From Canna indica (taxonomy: Eukaryota; Streptophyta; Magnoliopsida; Zingiberales; Cannaceae): 64,000 bases of DNA. The position numbers and the translations under genes were made by a program. The first letter of the stretch is position 1. Each line of letters begins with the position of its first letter. The notes under the pieces were generated by a model. The model was not told the DNA's origin and did not search any database. It saw nothing but the letters and a program-made list of their open reading frames with translations. The DNA lies in assembly GCA_034359265.1 (NCBI GenBank), contig CP136891.1:80282501-80346500 (forward strand), read 5' to 3'. Below, in pieces: positions 33,716-44,941 of the stretch.

Positions 33716-36700
33716 CTACGGTTCCCCGCCAAGCTCCACTCGCAAATTGTCATATGGATAGACTTTGGGTGCCTGTACAGCAACAAAGTAATATTATCAG
33801 AAAGAATATAAGGAAATCATGTGATCTACTTGGACCAGCCAACCCAGCTAAGCTCCTGGTTTTAATTTATATTAACCCTAGGCCATAGATGTAGTGCATA
33901 AGTCGCAAATGAATGGATTCTTAGAATTAGCACTTGACCTAGAAAGTCGGGAAAAAATACACAATCATATCGATGCCAAGAATGTTCCACCTTGCACATA
34001 GCATGCTGCATGCTCATGTTCAACGGCAGAGAGTACGCAGAATTGAAAAATCCACAAAATACAAGATTCAGGTTGAGAAGAAAACATTCACATGATTTTT
34101 ACATAATTACAGAAGAGACGAATCAAATCCAATAGATGGAACTAATTCAATGAATAAAAAGATAGATAGAAGGGGTCAAGGTGTCATAGAGGAGAATGTT
34201 AAATGTAGCCATAACATGTATTTCATATTCGGAAATAAATAAAGGTAGACAAAAATTATACAACAATGCATGAAATAATCAGATCCAACATAAATTAATA
34301 TGCCTACCAATAACAAGAACAACCATTATACAAGTAAAGGATGGTATCTATTCTCATCATGAAAATATTTTCAATTGAGTTAAATTCTAAGAGATTTATT
34401 CCACCCACATTGGAAATTCCATCAAAATTACTGAAAAAATAATTGTATCAAGACATGTGTCATCTCTAACAACTACATTTGTGATATATATTTGTGCATA
34501 TGATTGGGCACGCATATTTCATTCAGGGGGTCATCAAGAACATCTTCAACACAGGAGGTGAACACTTTAACAAAAGGAACCCAACCTTACTTAAGAAAAT
34601 CTTTAATAGAGGTTTTGTTAACTTGGGCTGGACCTAGGTTGCTATTTTTCACCCTGACTATTAAAGTCATGCACTCATGCAAATATCTTATCAGTCCAAC
34701 CAGCCTTGTCCACGATCCAGCACAATAATTTGTTCTGAACATGCCAATATGGTACAACTTTAACCTTCCATATCTAGTTTCCCATGCTCTGTAAGACCTT
34801 CGTACCTCTTCCACTAACAAAAGTTGCACTCACTTCCCTAGAAGCAGGTTGGACCACTGAACCCAAGCCTGACCTTGTCTCTTATTCCATTGCCGTGATC
34901 CAGATATATGGCTGCTGTGCTTACTTCATCTGCACACACCCTCCTGCACATGTTCGGCATTCTCCAACCAACATAAGATAAGTTTTGAGAGAAAAGAACT
35001 ATGGAAGGGCTCATAGATGGCTTTCAACTTGGTACTTGCATTGGGCCAAGACTTGGGCTTAGCTTAGTCATATCTTCACCTCTAACCTAGCCCAGCTTGC
35101 TCAAGTCTTCACTCTATACTCAGTAGTCAAGCAACAAGGCGTGTCAGCATAGTATTGTAGAGTACCATGGCCATGACCCATGAGGCCATGAATACGTAAT
35201 GTTGCATATGTAGATGCCTTTTGACTATAGTTTAGGCATCCCGATGCATACTGATGATTGACGGTGTAGCCAACCACACAAAGAAATTGTTTCATATGTC
35301 ACCTAGGTGACCTAAGGAAGCTTGTAAATAACAGTCCAATATTGGTTTCAATAACTTATCACTGTGCAATACAAATAATATCAGGTGGTATAGTGGGCCA
35401 ATGGCACATAGGAACAACCCTGGCTTTATGGTCTAGAATCAGCCGTTGATTGGACTGATCAATATTAATTAATACATACTAATCTTACCCGTATTTGAAC
35501 CCATGGTCCTAAATTCAAAGGCACCTTAACCACCAACTATTCAAGAAAATATTGCTACAATAGTGATCAATTTTGTTAGGGGGGTCCACTCAGTTTACGT
35601 GGAAACAATTTTGGGGGGATAATTCTTTTACAAGTGGAATTCAGCTTACGACTGCAACTGGTTTCTTCATTTTGGTTTGGTACAATTTGAACCAATTTCT
35701 ACTATTGTTTTTGTTATATTTTAATATGTGTAATATAAAATGATAAAAACATAGAGCTTCAATTTTTATTTGGTTCATGTTGGTTCTAAATAGAGAAAAT
35801 CAAGCCCAACTAAAATAAATTTTAGAGAGAAAAACAACCTAAATTGAACCAATTTTTAGAGGTAAAACCAAACTGACCATTTTTTTGTTTGGCTTGTCAA
35901 GTTCACCTGAATTGTGGACACCACAAAGTTGTGTACCACCACTGTGCCTTGACGAACATTTATAACCTAGGCAATAATTCAAATATCCAAACCACTACTC
36001 CTAAAGTATGTTTTACTACTCAAACAATCAACCAACCAGCCAAGTAATTACACATAACAATCAATAATGACTAACCAACCAAAGATGTATTTCCTACCTA
36101 CAAGGTAACCTATACCACCCAACCAATTACTACCAAGAACATAATATTGATGACCAACCATATCAGACATGACAAGAAAAGCTATGAAAAGCATGAAATT
36201 AGTTGTTGTATACTTGTATTCACACTTTAGTTGGAGAAATGACTTATGAAATGTTAAGTATACTAAAACCAACATATCAAACAGTATTATGAATTTGAGA
36301 TGCCTACTGTAACACAACGAATAGATTGCTTATTTGATATTGTGTAAACTTTTGTAATCCCAGGACATCTCCAATTTACATAGGGCAAATCACAAACTTG
36401 TAAATAACTTTTGAATCTTGTAGAGCAATGAGGACCAAACTAGTGTTTATGTAGCTCTCTCCTTGTTTCCTTGGTTCAGTTACTTCACCCCAGTCAAATT
36501 CCCCCAAGGTTGTCAAAGGCGCTAGGTGCACTCAAGGCACAAAGGTCCCATAATCGCATGAGGCGCAAGGAGCAAAAAAAGTGCACGCTTGATCGAAGCA
36601 AGACGCACATTTTTAAATATTATATTTTTAAAAATATTGTGATCTATCCACTTCCACTATCCATAATGTTGCCCACTAAATGCTAAATTAAGTTTATGTT

Positions 36701-39413
36701 GAATGAAGGTGCTGGTAGTGGTAGCTAAAAGAAAAATAAATGATGAAGAACTATGAAAATAAAAGAAAAATCGGCTGAAAAAAATGAAGAAATTTGAAGT
36801 TACAATCAGCTAATACATGGTGATACAAGATAAATAATCCATCATCAGAAAAAACAATACAAAAGACTTACTTTGAGGAAGGCACTAGCCGAAATGAAGA
36901 AGAGAAGTAATGAAGAAGAAGAAGAGAAGAAAGAAAGAAAATAAAATAAAATAAGTTACTTGAAGGAAACCGAGCGGCACCCCAATGGCTCTCGGTAGCT
37001 GGACGACTGAAGGAGAAGAAGGAAATGGGAGAAAAAGATATGTGATGCACGGTAGAAGCCCTAAATGGGTGTTTTTTTAAAATATAATACTACTACATTA
37101 AGTGGTAGGCCCCGGTAGACCCCCCCCCTCAACAAAATTGGACTTCACCCAGGTGCGCGCCTGGGGCTTCAAAAAAAAGCGCAGAGGTGCGGCCAAGGCG
37201 CGCGCCTTGGCCACGCAAAGGCGCTAAGGCTGTCTGGCGCCTCGCCTGGTGGGCGCACCAGGCGCTCGCCTTTGACAACACTGAATTCCTCTACTATGAT
37301 GTGCCCTCTAAATTTATTTGGGTAAACAAAGGAATTCCAAGGACATCCATGACCCAAGGATGGCTTAAATGTAGAGTACCATTTTTATTTGGGTAAATTA
37401 CACGGAACCCCCTTCGACTATAGTTGATGTGCACAAAGACTACCTAAACTACCAAGTGTGCACAGAACCCCCCGCGAGTACACTTTTTGTTCAAATAATC
37501 CCCCTCCGTTAGACTGTCCGTTAGTAACTTAATGGTAAAACTTCCATGTGCGCAAAACCCCCCTCCCCACAGCAATCTGCACCCTCCATCTCATCGAACG
37601 GCCATCACTTCATCTTCTACCCATCCCTCACCTACCTACACTCCTCCCCTTGCCTAGATTCCACCGTCGCCGACCTCCTCCTCCTCAAGAATCCACCCCC
37701 TCTAGAAGAAGAAGAAGAAGAGGAGGAGGATTCTTGAGGAGGAGGGGGAGCGACAGCGGTGAAGTCTAGGGCAAGGGGAGGAGTGTAGGTAGGTGAGGGA
37801 TGGGTAGAAGAAGAAGTGACGGTCGTCAGATGAGATGGAGGGTGCAGATTGTTGCCACATGGCACTGTGTGTGTGGTGGGAGGGTTCTGCGCACATAGGA
37901 GTTTTACCGTTAAGTTACTAATAGGTGGGCTAACGGAGGGGGGTTATCTTGGTAGTTTATGTAGTTTTTGCGCACATCGACTATAGAAGGGAGTTCCGTG
38001 TAATTTACCCTTTTTATTTTCTGAATGACACACTGCATAAAGAAGACCACATATCTAAAAGACTAAAAACTCTGTAGTAGGAATACTGCAGATTATCAGA
38101 ATATCCACAATCTGTAGGCTTTGAAGGAGTCAGATTCCTAATGTTTGCAACGATAAACTCCAACTATTTGGAACCCTAATCCCTTATGTGCTGATTTGTA
38201 TTCTGCATATTGTATGTACAGCAACACCAGAGAATTTGAACTCTTAAACGTTGTTAAATGAAAAATAAAGATAGAACAAATGACTATTGATCTGACCTTG
38301 AATCTTGTTATAGTAAGACAAAAAAGTATTTGCACATTCAATTTTTTATCCAATTTTAAGATGTAAATGAACAGTCATAAAAAATCTCAAATGCAATAAT
38401 TCATGAGAAATATTGCATTTGTTGGCTTTTAATTACCATATCTTCATCTATGTTTCATTTCCTTATCTTCTTAGAAAATTAGTAAACTTCTGGGCATCTT
38501 AATTTTTAATCGATTTAAGGTTATATGACATCAAGATGGATAATTATGCAGAGGAATAGTTTGCTATTCACGGGATGTCAAGGTATGTTAATGCTACTAA
38601 TAAGTGTATATCAATCCAGGAAACAAGTGTCAGAGTCAGAAGCTTCGTTTTCCTTCCTATGTTTTATCTAGTTTCATATTTGCTTATATTTAACAAACAA
38701 ATAAAACAAAAGGAAACAGTAAAAGCACTCCTGAATTTTTGGAAGACACAGACAATCCTCAGTTTCACAATGACGCATTGACATTTCATGAACCCAAACT
38801 GATTATATAACTGAATTATTGAAGCAAAGAAGCAAAGTATATAACTGGATATAGATACTACTCCTAGCATTACTGTAATCATAGGAAAAGAGGACTTACA
38901 AAGGGAATCTTAGATGCTTTGTCGTTCCAGACGGCAAGCAAACCAAGCGACGCGAAGAAACTCAACCCTCCACACAGCCACGCCAACGCTTCATACTGAT
39001 TATATTGCCCAGAATCAAAGGCGAAACACAATAATTCATTCCCAGAATACATCGCCATAATGACAAAAAAAAGGTTATATAAGGAGGATGGAGGCACCTT
39101 TCCGATGGTGGGCGCGAGGCGATCGACGCAGGGTTCCGGGAAAGGCGTACCGTTGTCCCAGACCAACTCGTCGTGAACAGGCAGCTGATAGAACGAGTAC
39201 AGTCTCGATCAAAACTTTGAGAGGAAGAAAGAAGGGGGCAGAAGAGAAGAAGAAGATAGGAGGAGAAATGTTTACAGGCTTATCCGGGACGATGTGCTTG
39301 CCGACAGGGAGGCCCATGCCGGAGCGCGATCGTAGAGCTGAGGCGGCCGATCGGGCCGCCACGCCGTTGCCGCCCATGAGACGGGACGCCACGCTGCTCA
39401 ATCTTCCGGCCAT
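33716..39413 (-). CDS. NDUFB8: NADH dehydrogenase 1 beta subcomplex subunit 8 (complex I), mitochondrial
   Basis: Predicted 125-residue accessory subunit of the mitochondrial complex I membrane arm. Minus-strand exons are 39276-39413, 39098-39184, 38900-38995 and 33716-33772, all phase 0 with GT-AG borders. The protein starts MAGRLSSVASRLMGGNG, continues GMGLPVGKHIVPDKP, then LPVHDELVWDNGTPFPEP, then a transmembrane stretch GGLSFFASLGLLAVWNDKASK, and ends APKVYPYDNLRVELGGEP. This matches plant NDUFB8 in sequence and length along its whole course. The last exon codes only 18 residues and lies 5127 bp downstream, past an intron enlarged by at least two MITE-type insertions. Nothing is missing from the protein. 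Confidence 0.95.
36505..37283. mobile_element. Non-autonomous hAT MITE in NDUFB8 intron
   Basis: 779 bp. The left end is CAAGGTTGTCAAAGGCGC and the right end is GCGCTCGCCTTTGACAACACTG read inward, giving GTTGTCAAAGGCG inverted repeats. Flanks AATTCCCC (36497-36504) and AATTCCTC (37284-37291) form an 8-bp duplication with one mismatch. The ends are rich in GGCGC / GCGCC blocks. No transposase. Confidence 0.85.
37391..38010. mobile_element. Fold-back MITE (Mutator-like), near-perfect palindrome
   Basis: 620 bp in two arms of about 300 bp. Both arms read GGGTAAATTACACGGAAC from the outside, and the arms match almost throughout, including CTGCACCCTCCATCTCAT and CCCATCCCTCACCTACC. The centre near 37700 is a GAA repeat. 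Flanking TTTTTATTT at 37382-37390 and 38011-38019 gives a 9-bp duplication, which fits Mutator-like elements, though it is low in complexity. Open frames in it on both strands are arm mirrors. Confidence 0.85.
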
Positions 39414-40474
39414 CTCTCTGCGTCTCTATCGATCTCTCCCTCTCGATCCAGCGTCACGATAGATACTGCGGCTAGGGCTTTATCGGGTCGGATTCGGGTT
39501 GAGTCCACAACAGACATGAATCCTTACCTACGATGGATCTCGGACCACCAAATGCCAGTATGCCACCTGTTATCTCTCTATATCAGGCCTCTTTTGCACT
39601 TTATAAAGACCAAACTGCCCAACTGATACCACCACAGATATGATGATATAATTAATATATATAAGCCCAAATTGCGCTTATTTAAATTTTAAATTTTAAT
39701 ATATAAGAAAAAATTGAAGGCCCCAAAATCCGACAATTAATGGTGGTGACAAGAAATCTCGACCATCTATCGTGAATTCCACCATGCATCGACATTAGTA
39801 TTGGATTTGGGAGAGGGATGTTTGTCATTTCACAATACTGCATATTATTTCATTCTTCCTAGTGCTCCAACTTCAAAAGTACGTATTATTGTTAATGTGA
39901 TAAGAGGGGAACAATGTCTTTGGAAGACATGAATCTGCAGTACTGTCCCCATGCACGTTGGACTCGGAATATATTATGGTCAACACAACACCATCATCTC
40001 ATTATCTGTGCCTTTAATGCACCCCCACATGGTTCTCTTTCAGAGGAGAAATGCCCTCTTTGGACGTTGTTTAATCAGGTAATTAAGTAATCAATTTCCA
40101 CTGTTTTAGTCAACTCTCCAACTCCAAGAAGACCAGCCGTGATAATAATAAATTCATGTAAACTCTCCTTGTTTTTAGCTCTCTCGTTTCTAAACTCATG
40201 CATGCTGCAACAGCGCTAGCTGTCGATCGAGATACTAGTGTTTTACTTTTAATTTCTGCTTATGAAAACAACGCCATAGAAATTATAGAGACAAATTAAT
40301 GTCTATTTATACTTCATGTACAACAGTAATTTCTGTATCAGTCCTCTCACTTCAGAAAACTTCGATCGACATTACAGGATGAATACTTATTGATCAGTGC
40401 TTTGCATACATCGAACAGATGAATTCCATTCCGGAAACATGGTATTATGATCATTGGATTCCCAAAACGGCTGA
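39414..40474. other. Intergenic DNA between NDUFB8 start and RGF locus
   Basis: About 1 kb. The right part of the NDUFB8 promoter and 5' UTR lies near 39414-39540. The rest is AT-rich, with no gene or repeat recognised. It should include the 3' UTR of the minus-strand RGF locus. Confidence 0.45.
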
Positions 40475-40855
40475 CTACTTATTGTGAATCGACGGTCCTC
40501 GTTGAGCCCTCGGATAATCCATTGCTTCAAGATCAGTGAAAACTCCGGTCTCTCTATGACCTATATTTTCTTCATTTGACTCATAATTCTCTAGCATTGA
40601 CCGCACCTACATATATAACAACACAGCATGTTATTACTCGATCAGCTCCCTCTTCCTAACATGTTGTATATATGTCAAATTAATCAGGTGAAGTCATTCA
40701 TTAATTAGCCATGTGCCCTAGTTAATTAATTTGCACCCCTCCATCATATATATAATTCCCCAGTGCAATTAGCAATTATAGATTTATTAATTGTACCTCT
40801 AATGTTGTTGCTTGTAGCATCCCAACACTGTGAGAAAGCATCGGAACCTCTCTTC
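40475..40855 (-). CDS. Alternative terminal exons encoding a second RGF/GLV peptide
   Basis: Two minus-strand exons with good borders: 40797-40855 (acceptor TGCAG, donor GTACAA) and 40475-40606 (acceptor ATATGTAG). Joined, they read EVPMLSHSVGMLQATTLE, then VRSMLENYESNEENIGHRET, and end in DYPRAQRGPSIHN plus Lys and TAG. That last motif is a 13-residue RGF/GLV/CLEL mature-peptide pattern, with Asp-Tyr for tyrosine sulfation and a terminal His-Asn. There is no signal peptide in the DNA between here and the 41208 exon. The needed phase (one base carried in) is exactly met by a donor at 41332 inside the upstream gene, so these are probably alternative 3' exons of the same locus. A decayed tandem gene copy is the other reading. 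Confidence 0.7.
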
Positions 40856-41207
40856 CTGCACATTCCATCACTATTAATAAGGCTGAACAATTACTGATTC
40901 AAACAAATGATGAGAGATGTGGGGAAGATGTATATAATTTGAGGAGTTCTCGATCATCATCTATCATTGAAGTATAATCTACATTGTACAATGAGAAGAG
41001 TTCCCAAGCGCCACTGCTGCAAATTAACAAAATGCATACAGCTCGTAACTAATTAATCAAAATATTCTAACTCATAGATCAATCATCCTAATTCTATGAT
41101 CAGCTTATCACGTATGTTAATTTTTGGGACAAAAGGTGGTCTGATCCACTAGCTACTTGTTAGTTTCTAGTTTTGTGAAAATTAAGACCAAAATTGGTAG
41201 AGGAGTA

Positions 41208-41655
41208 TCAGTTGTGAGATGGGGAATGCGTCCTCGGTCCAACGTAATCCACATCAAACCCTTGATGCTCCTTCAGTACTACCCCATGAGGATGCCATGA
41301 AACCTTGAGGGATTGGTTTCCAAGTACAGCACCTGAGATCATTATTGCTTCCTTCTTCCCGTCTTCTTCTTGGTCAACTGAGGTTGACTTAGCCGGCGCC
41401 GTTTCCTGGACTCCGGGCTCGCTCGATTTCAACTTCGCTAAACCCTAGTTAAACGGAAGAAAAATGTTGCACTGAGACAATGAAAAAGGCATGCAGCATG
41501 AAAGATCGAAAGTAGGGATCAGTTGCACCAACCTTATTGGAATCATCATACGAATTGGCCAAATCCTTGGCATTCATCGATCTCAGATGACGAGCGTTGC
41601 ATGCGGCGACTGAAAGGGATAGCAGAAGGGCGAAGAGTAGAGCAACAGAAGACAT
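41208..41655 (-). CDS. Root meristem growth factor / GOLVEN / CLEL peptide precursor
   Basis: Predicted 119-residue precursor of a secreted signalling peptide. Exons 41533-41655 and 41208-41444 are separated by an 88-bp intron and join in phase 0. Residues 1 to about 21 (MSSVALLFALLLSLSVAACN) form a signal peptide. A variable hydrophilic middle (KSTSVDQEEDGKKEA) follows. The precursor ends in DYVGPRTHSPSHN, directly before the stop. This matches the RGF pattern DY..P..H.P.HN, 13 residues long, where Asp-Tyr is the tyrosylprotein sulfotransferase site and the peptide is later cut free and bound by RGFR receptor kinases to steer root meristem growth and gravitropism. Those processing steps are family knowledge, not visible here. 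Confidence 0.85.
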
Positions 41656-42849
41656 GGTAAAACAATTACTGTGCTATCTCCAGCCGGCCGTGTGAGAGAG
41701 AGAGAGAGTATGTTCAGCAGACCATGGAATTAAATGCCGCCTTGCATCTCAGGAAATTGATTGGAGATGGAAGAAGAAGAAGAAGAAGAGTAGTGACAAT
41801 TTGTGTATCTCTTCAGTGCTCTTAACAATGACAGAATCAAGGAAAAGCAAACTGAAGACATCCATTGTGATTATATCCCAGAGAGAATGGAGAGTACCTG
41901 TAGAGAGAGTGAAACCCAATGACAATTTGAGGGCCCACTGTGTCTTGAATAGTGACACTGGTTGACTGGGAATTAGGCACCTGTGTCGGCTACATACTGG
42001 GTCAGAAGATTGTCCTTTTAGCTTCTTGATCACTTAGATCATTTTCCTCTTACTTAGTTATCTCCATGCGTGCATTCTTATTCATTAAACAGTCATAAAG
42101 TTTATTAATTTTATCTGTAATGGGTGTGGATAAAAGAAAACCAAGGTAATTAACAAGTCATTTCTTTGATAAATTTTGCATGGGTGGGGATTGGGAGGGA
42201 GACACGGGAGCATTAAATACACGGTTATAAAACAACGGACACGAAAACAGTGCACGAGGCCGCATCCAGGCCGTCGACCGCGCGCGCATGAGCGGTCGAC
42301 CCCACCGCGTACCGACCACGTTGCCGGTGGGCCCCGGCGGTCTGGTGGGGTTCGTGAGGGGAGAGCGGAAACGGGGTGAGGAAAACGACGGCGCGAGGGA
42401 GGTGGAGGGGAGGGGACCGTAACGGTTACCGAGACGGGGGGCTGCGAGGGAGGGAATCGGTGTGGGATTCGGGCCGAGTCGGAAGAGTTTGACTCGGTCG
42501 CCGTGTCGGGTAAAGCGCTTGCAAGGGAGCGCGTGTCGCGGCGCGTAGGTCGCTTGCTGCTCTCCGTCGTTCCCACGGCGCCTTCTTTTTATCTTTTTCT
42601 TCCTCCTTTCCAATTTTCCATAGGAGACCATGTTTTGACAAGGAAATATACAGAAAATGGACATCGAATTGGTTTGGGCTGAGCAACGTACATATGCATG
42701 GGATCTCCAAAGCCTGTTTTGGGAACTCTAAATTAGTTTGAGATATTGGGCATTTGGGCCCTGTTAAGTCACAAAGTAATCCCAAATCAAATGCCTATTC
42801 GTGGAGGATAACGTAACGTAACATTTTAATGCTAGTTGATTGGTTAATG
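41656..42849. other. Upstream DNA of RGF locus; GC-rich block at 42230-42600
   Basis: The promoter side of the minus-strand RGF gene. It has GA-rich microsatellite runs near 41697 and 41771. A GC- and CpG-rich block at about 42230-42600 gives several overlapping minus-strand open frames of Arg/Pro/Ser composition with no family resemblance. It may be an unrecognised first exon or a transposon fragment. Confidence 0.4.
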
Positions 42850-44090
42850 TTTTTTTTTTAACTATAAGTCAGGTGAGGCCACACGATTTTATTTATTTCA
42901 CGAGATTTGAAACGTAGACGTTACAAATACAAGGTAAAAAAAAACCTGGGGGAGGGGGGGGGGGCTAGGTACCGTAGTCACAACTAACTAAATCAACACT
43001 GATTATGCAATCGAACTCAAAATGATAATGCTAGCCTAGCAGGATAAAAAAAGCATCACTAAAGATGTTCTCATTCCTAGTGTGCAAGAGGCACTAACAA
43101 TCCAACACCAAATCAACCCTGCGAGTAACCTTCTATAGGACCAAGACGATAGAGAATCCCAAGATGGCCGGGAGGGCAAAGGGAACCCACAATCTCGAAG
43201 GAATACGCTGCGTTCCACCCAACTGTTGTGTTGTTGCAATCCATGAATAAGTGTTCCCTAGATTCAGACTCCCCACGACAAAAATCGCATAGAGGTTCAA
43301 TAACCGAAACCCCATGCTTTAACAGTCTGTCCTTGGTGTTTAATCTCCCTCGGATGTTGGATCCACAATTGGATATTTATCTTTAGCAGACAATGCGCCT
43401 GCCAAATTCGTGGGTTGGTCACACACGTCACCCCTCTCTCCATAAGAAATTCATAGGCCGACAACCTTGAGTAGATGTTGTTACTATTCCACCTCCATCT
43501 CCCATGATTGGGCTCCTCGGTTAGCGAGACATCCCTCAAAAGGGTCCCAAGCTCCTCGAGTCGCCCTCTATTCATGTCTCTGGCCTAGCTAAAGCGCCAC
43601 CCTCCCCTACCCGAGCCATGCAAGGAAGTCACCGATGTCATTCTTCCCTTGCGAGCCTTGAAGAGATCACGAAAGGCCATAGATAATCTACCCCCGTTCA
43701 ACCATCGATCATTCCAGAAGCTAATCGACTTTTCGTCCCTCATGTTAATTACAAGGCCCACTGAGAAGGCAGCCTTCGCTTGATGAATCCCCTACTAGAT
43801 GCTTGACCATCTGCGTAGGTCATGGGGTCGAACCATCTCTTCATGTCAAAGTATTTTTTCTTCACAATTTTCGATCACAAGAGTTTATGATTGCTTGTCA
43901 CTACCCACCACCAACGCGCACTCAAGCCTTGCTAAGTTGTGGATATCACGATTGAGAATCCCTAAGCCCTCGTTGTGTCTGGGGCGCAGATCACGTCACC
44001 CCAGTTGACAAGAGCCTTACCCCCGATGTCTCCCCACTATACACCAGAGGAGCGTCTTCCTCATTCGATCAATTTTAGAAATCACCCATG
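42850..44090 (-). mobile_element. 5'-truncated L1-type LINE with target duplication
   Basis: 1241 bp on the minus strand. A 10-T run at 42850 on the plus strand is the poly(A) tail. GGTTAATG flanks both sides (42842-42849 and 44091-44098). The coding remains, in broken frames, show the C-terminal part of LINE ORF2: FWNDRWLNGGRLSMAFRD, then RWRWNSNNIYSRLSAYEFLM (zinc-binding reverse-transcriptase domain) and IWQAHCLLKINIQLWI. It has multiple stops and is inactive. Confidence 0.85.
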
Positions 44091-44098
44091 GGTTAATG

Positions 44099-44903
44099 TT
44101 GATCATTATTCATGTGTAAAATTTGTGGGCAACTTGATTTAGATTGATTTGACTCCTAAACTTTAGTGGAACAAGACCTTGTGGCACGTGACTATGTGAG
44201 CCATTTCCCTTATTTTTTTATTAATATAATTAATTATCCAATTTACTTAAATACTATAATAAGTAATTGTCTTATTATTTTGATTTTTTTATATTGATTT
44301 ATTAATAATTTTAATTTTTTTTTTGCAAAAATAAAAAATCACAATAGGTGATCATATTATGGTTCGAACAATAGATCTTTAGACAATATACAATAGATTG
44401 CCATCAACTGTGCTACCCACAGTTGGCATTAGCATAATTTTTTTTTCAAAAAAAAATAAATAATTTTAATTGATCAATCGTTTTTTTGATAAATTATTTA
44501 TTATTTATTTTTTAAACTAACTTTAATATTTAGATTGACTCGAGCTTAATTGCTCGAGCTATGGGGTTGGGCTAAGCTGACCTTGACATTTTTGGAGTTT
44601 TGCTCAACACGGCCCGATGGGGCAAGGCTTGGTCAAGGTGCCACGTGTCCTCGTATCCTTTCTCATTTTCTTTGTCATGTCAATTACAAAATAACATGTT
44701 TTAAATGAAAAAATTAGCATTGGACGGGTGTGTCCTACTCTAAATGTGAATTAATCGGATCGAGTTAATAATGAAGAGAGAGAAAATGTGGATACTAGCC
44801 CCTATATGGATATGCAAGCGGCAATATCATGAGTTTGAATAAGAAAAATTAATATGATATTAATAATTTAATATGGATTATAAGAATCATGTGCTTAGAA
44901 ATC

Positions 44904-44941
<38 letters not shown>

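Larger units (their letters stand above)
33773..38899 (-). other. 5.1-kb third intron of NDUFB8
   Basis: It separates the FASLGLLAVWNDKASKIPF exon from the terminal APKVYPYDNL exon. It holds a hAT MITE (36505-37283) and a fold-back MITE (37391-38010). The rest (33.8-36.5 kb) is AT-rich with no recognised gene. The opposite open frames near 34504-34829 have no family match. Confidence 0.85.

Noticed and set aside
34504..34829. Opposed open frames of 74 and 80 codons
   Set aside because: No family resemblance, and they lie inside the NDUFB8 intron.
37546..37896. Four similar open frames on both strands
   Set aside because: Produced by the mirrored arms of the fold-back MITE.
42085..42785. Overlapping minus-strand open frames of 119-168 codons
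   Set aside because: Three frames are open at once in a GC-rich block, with Arg/Pro/Ser-rich composition and no recognisable family.
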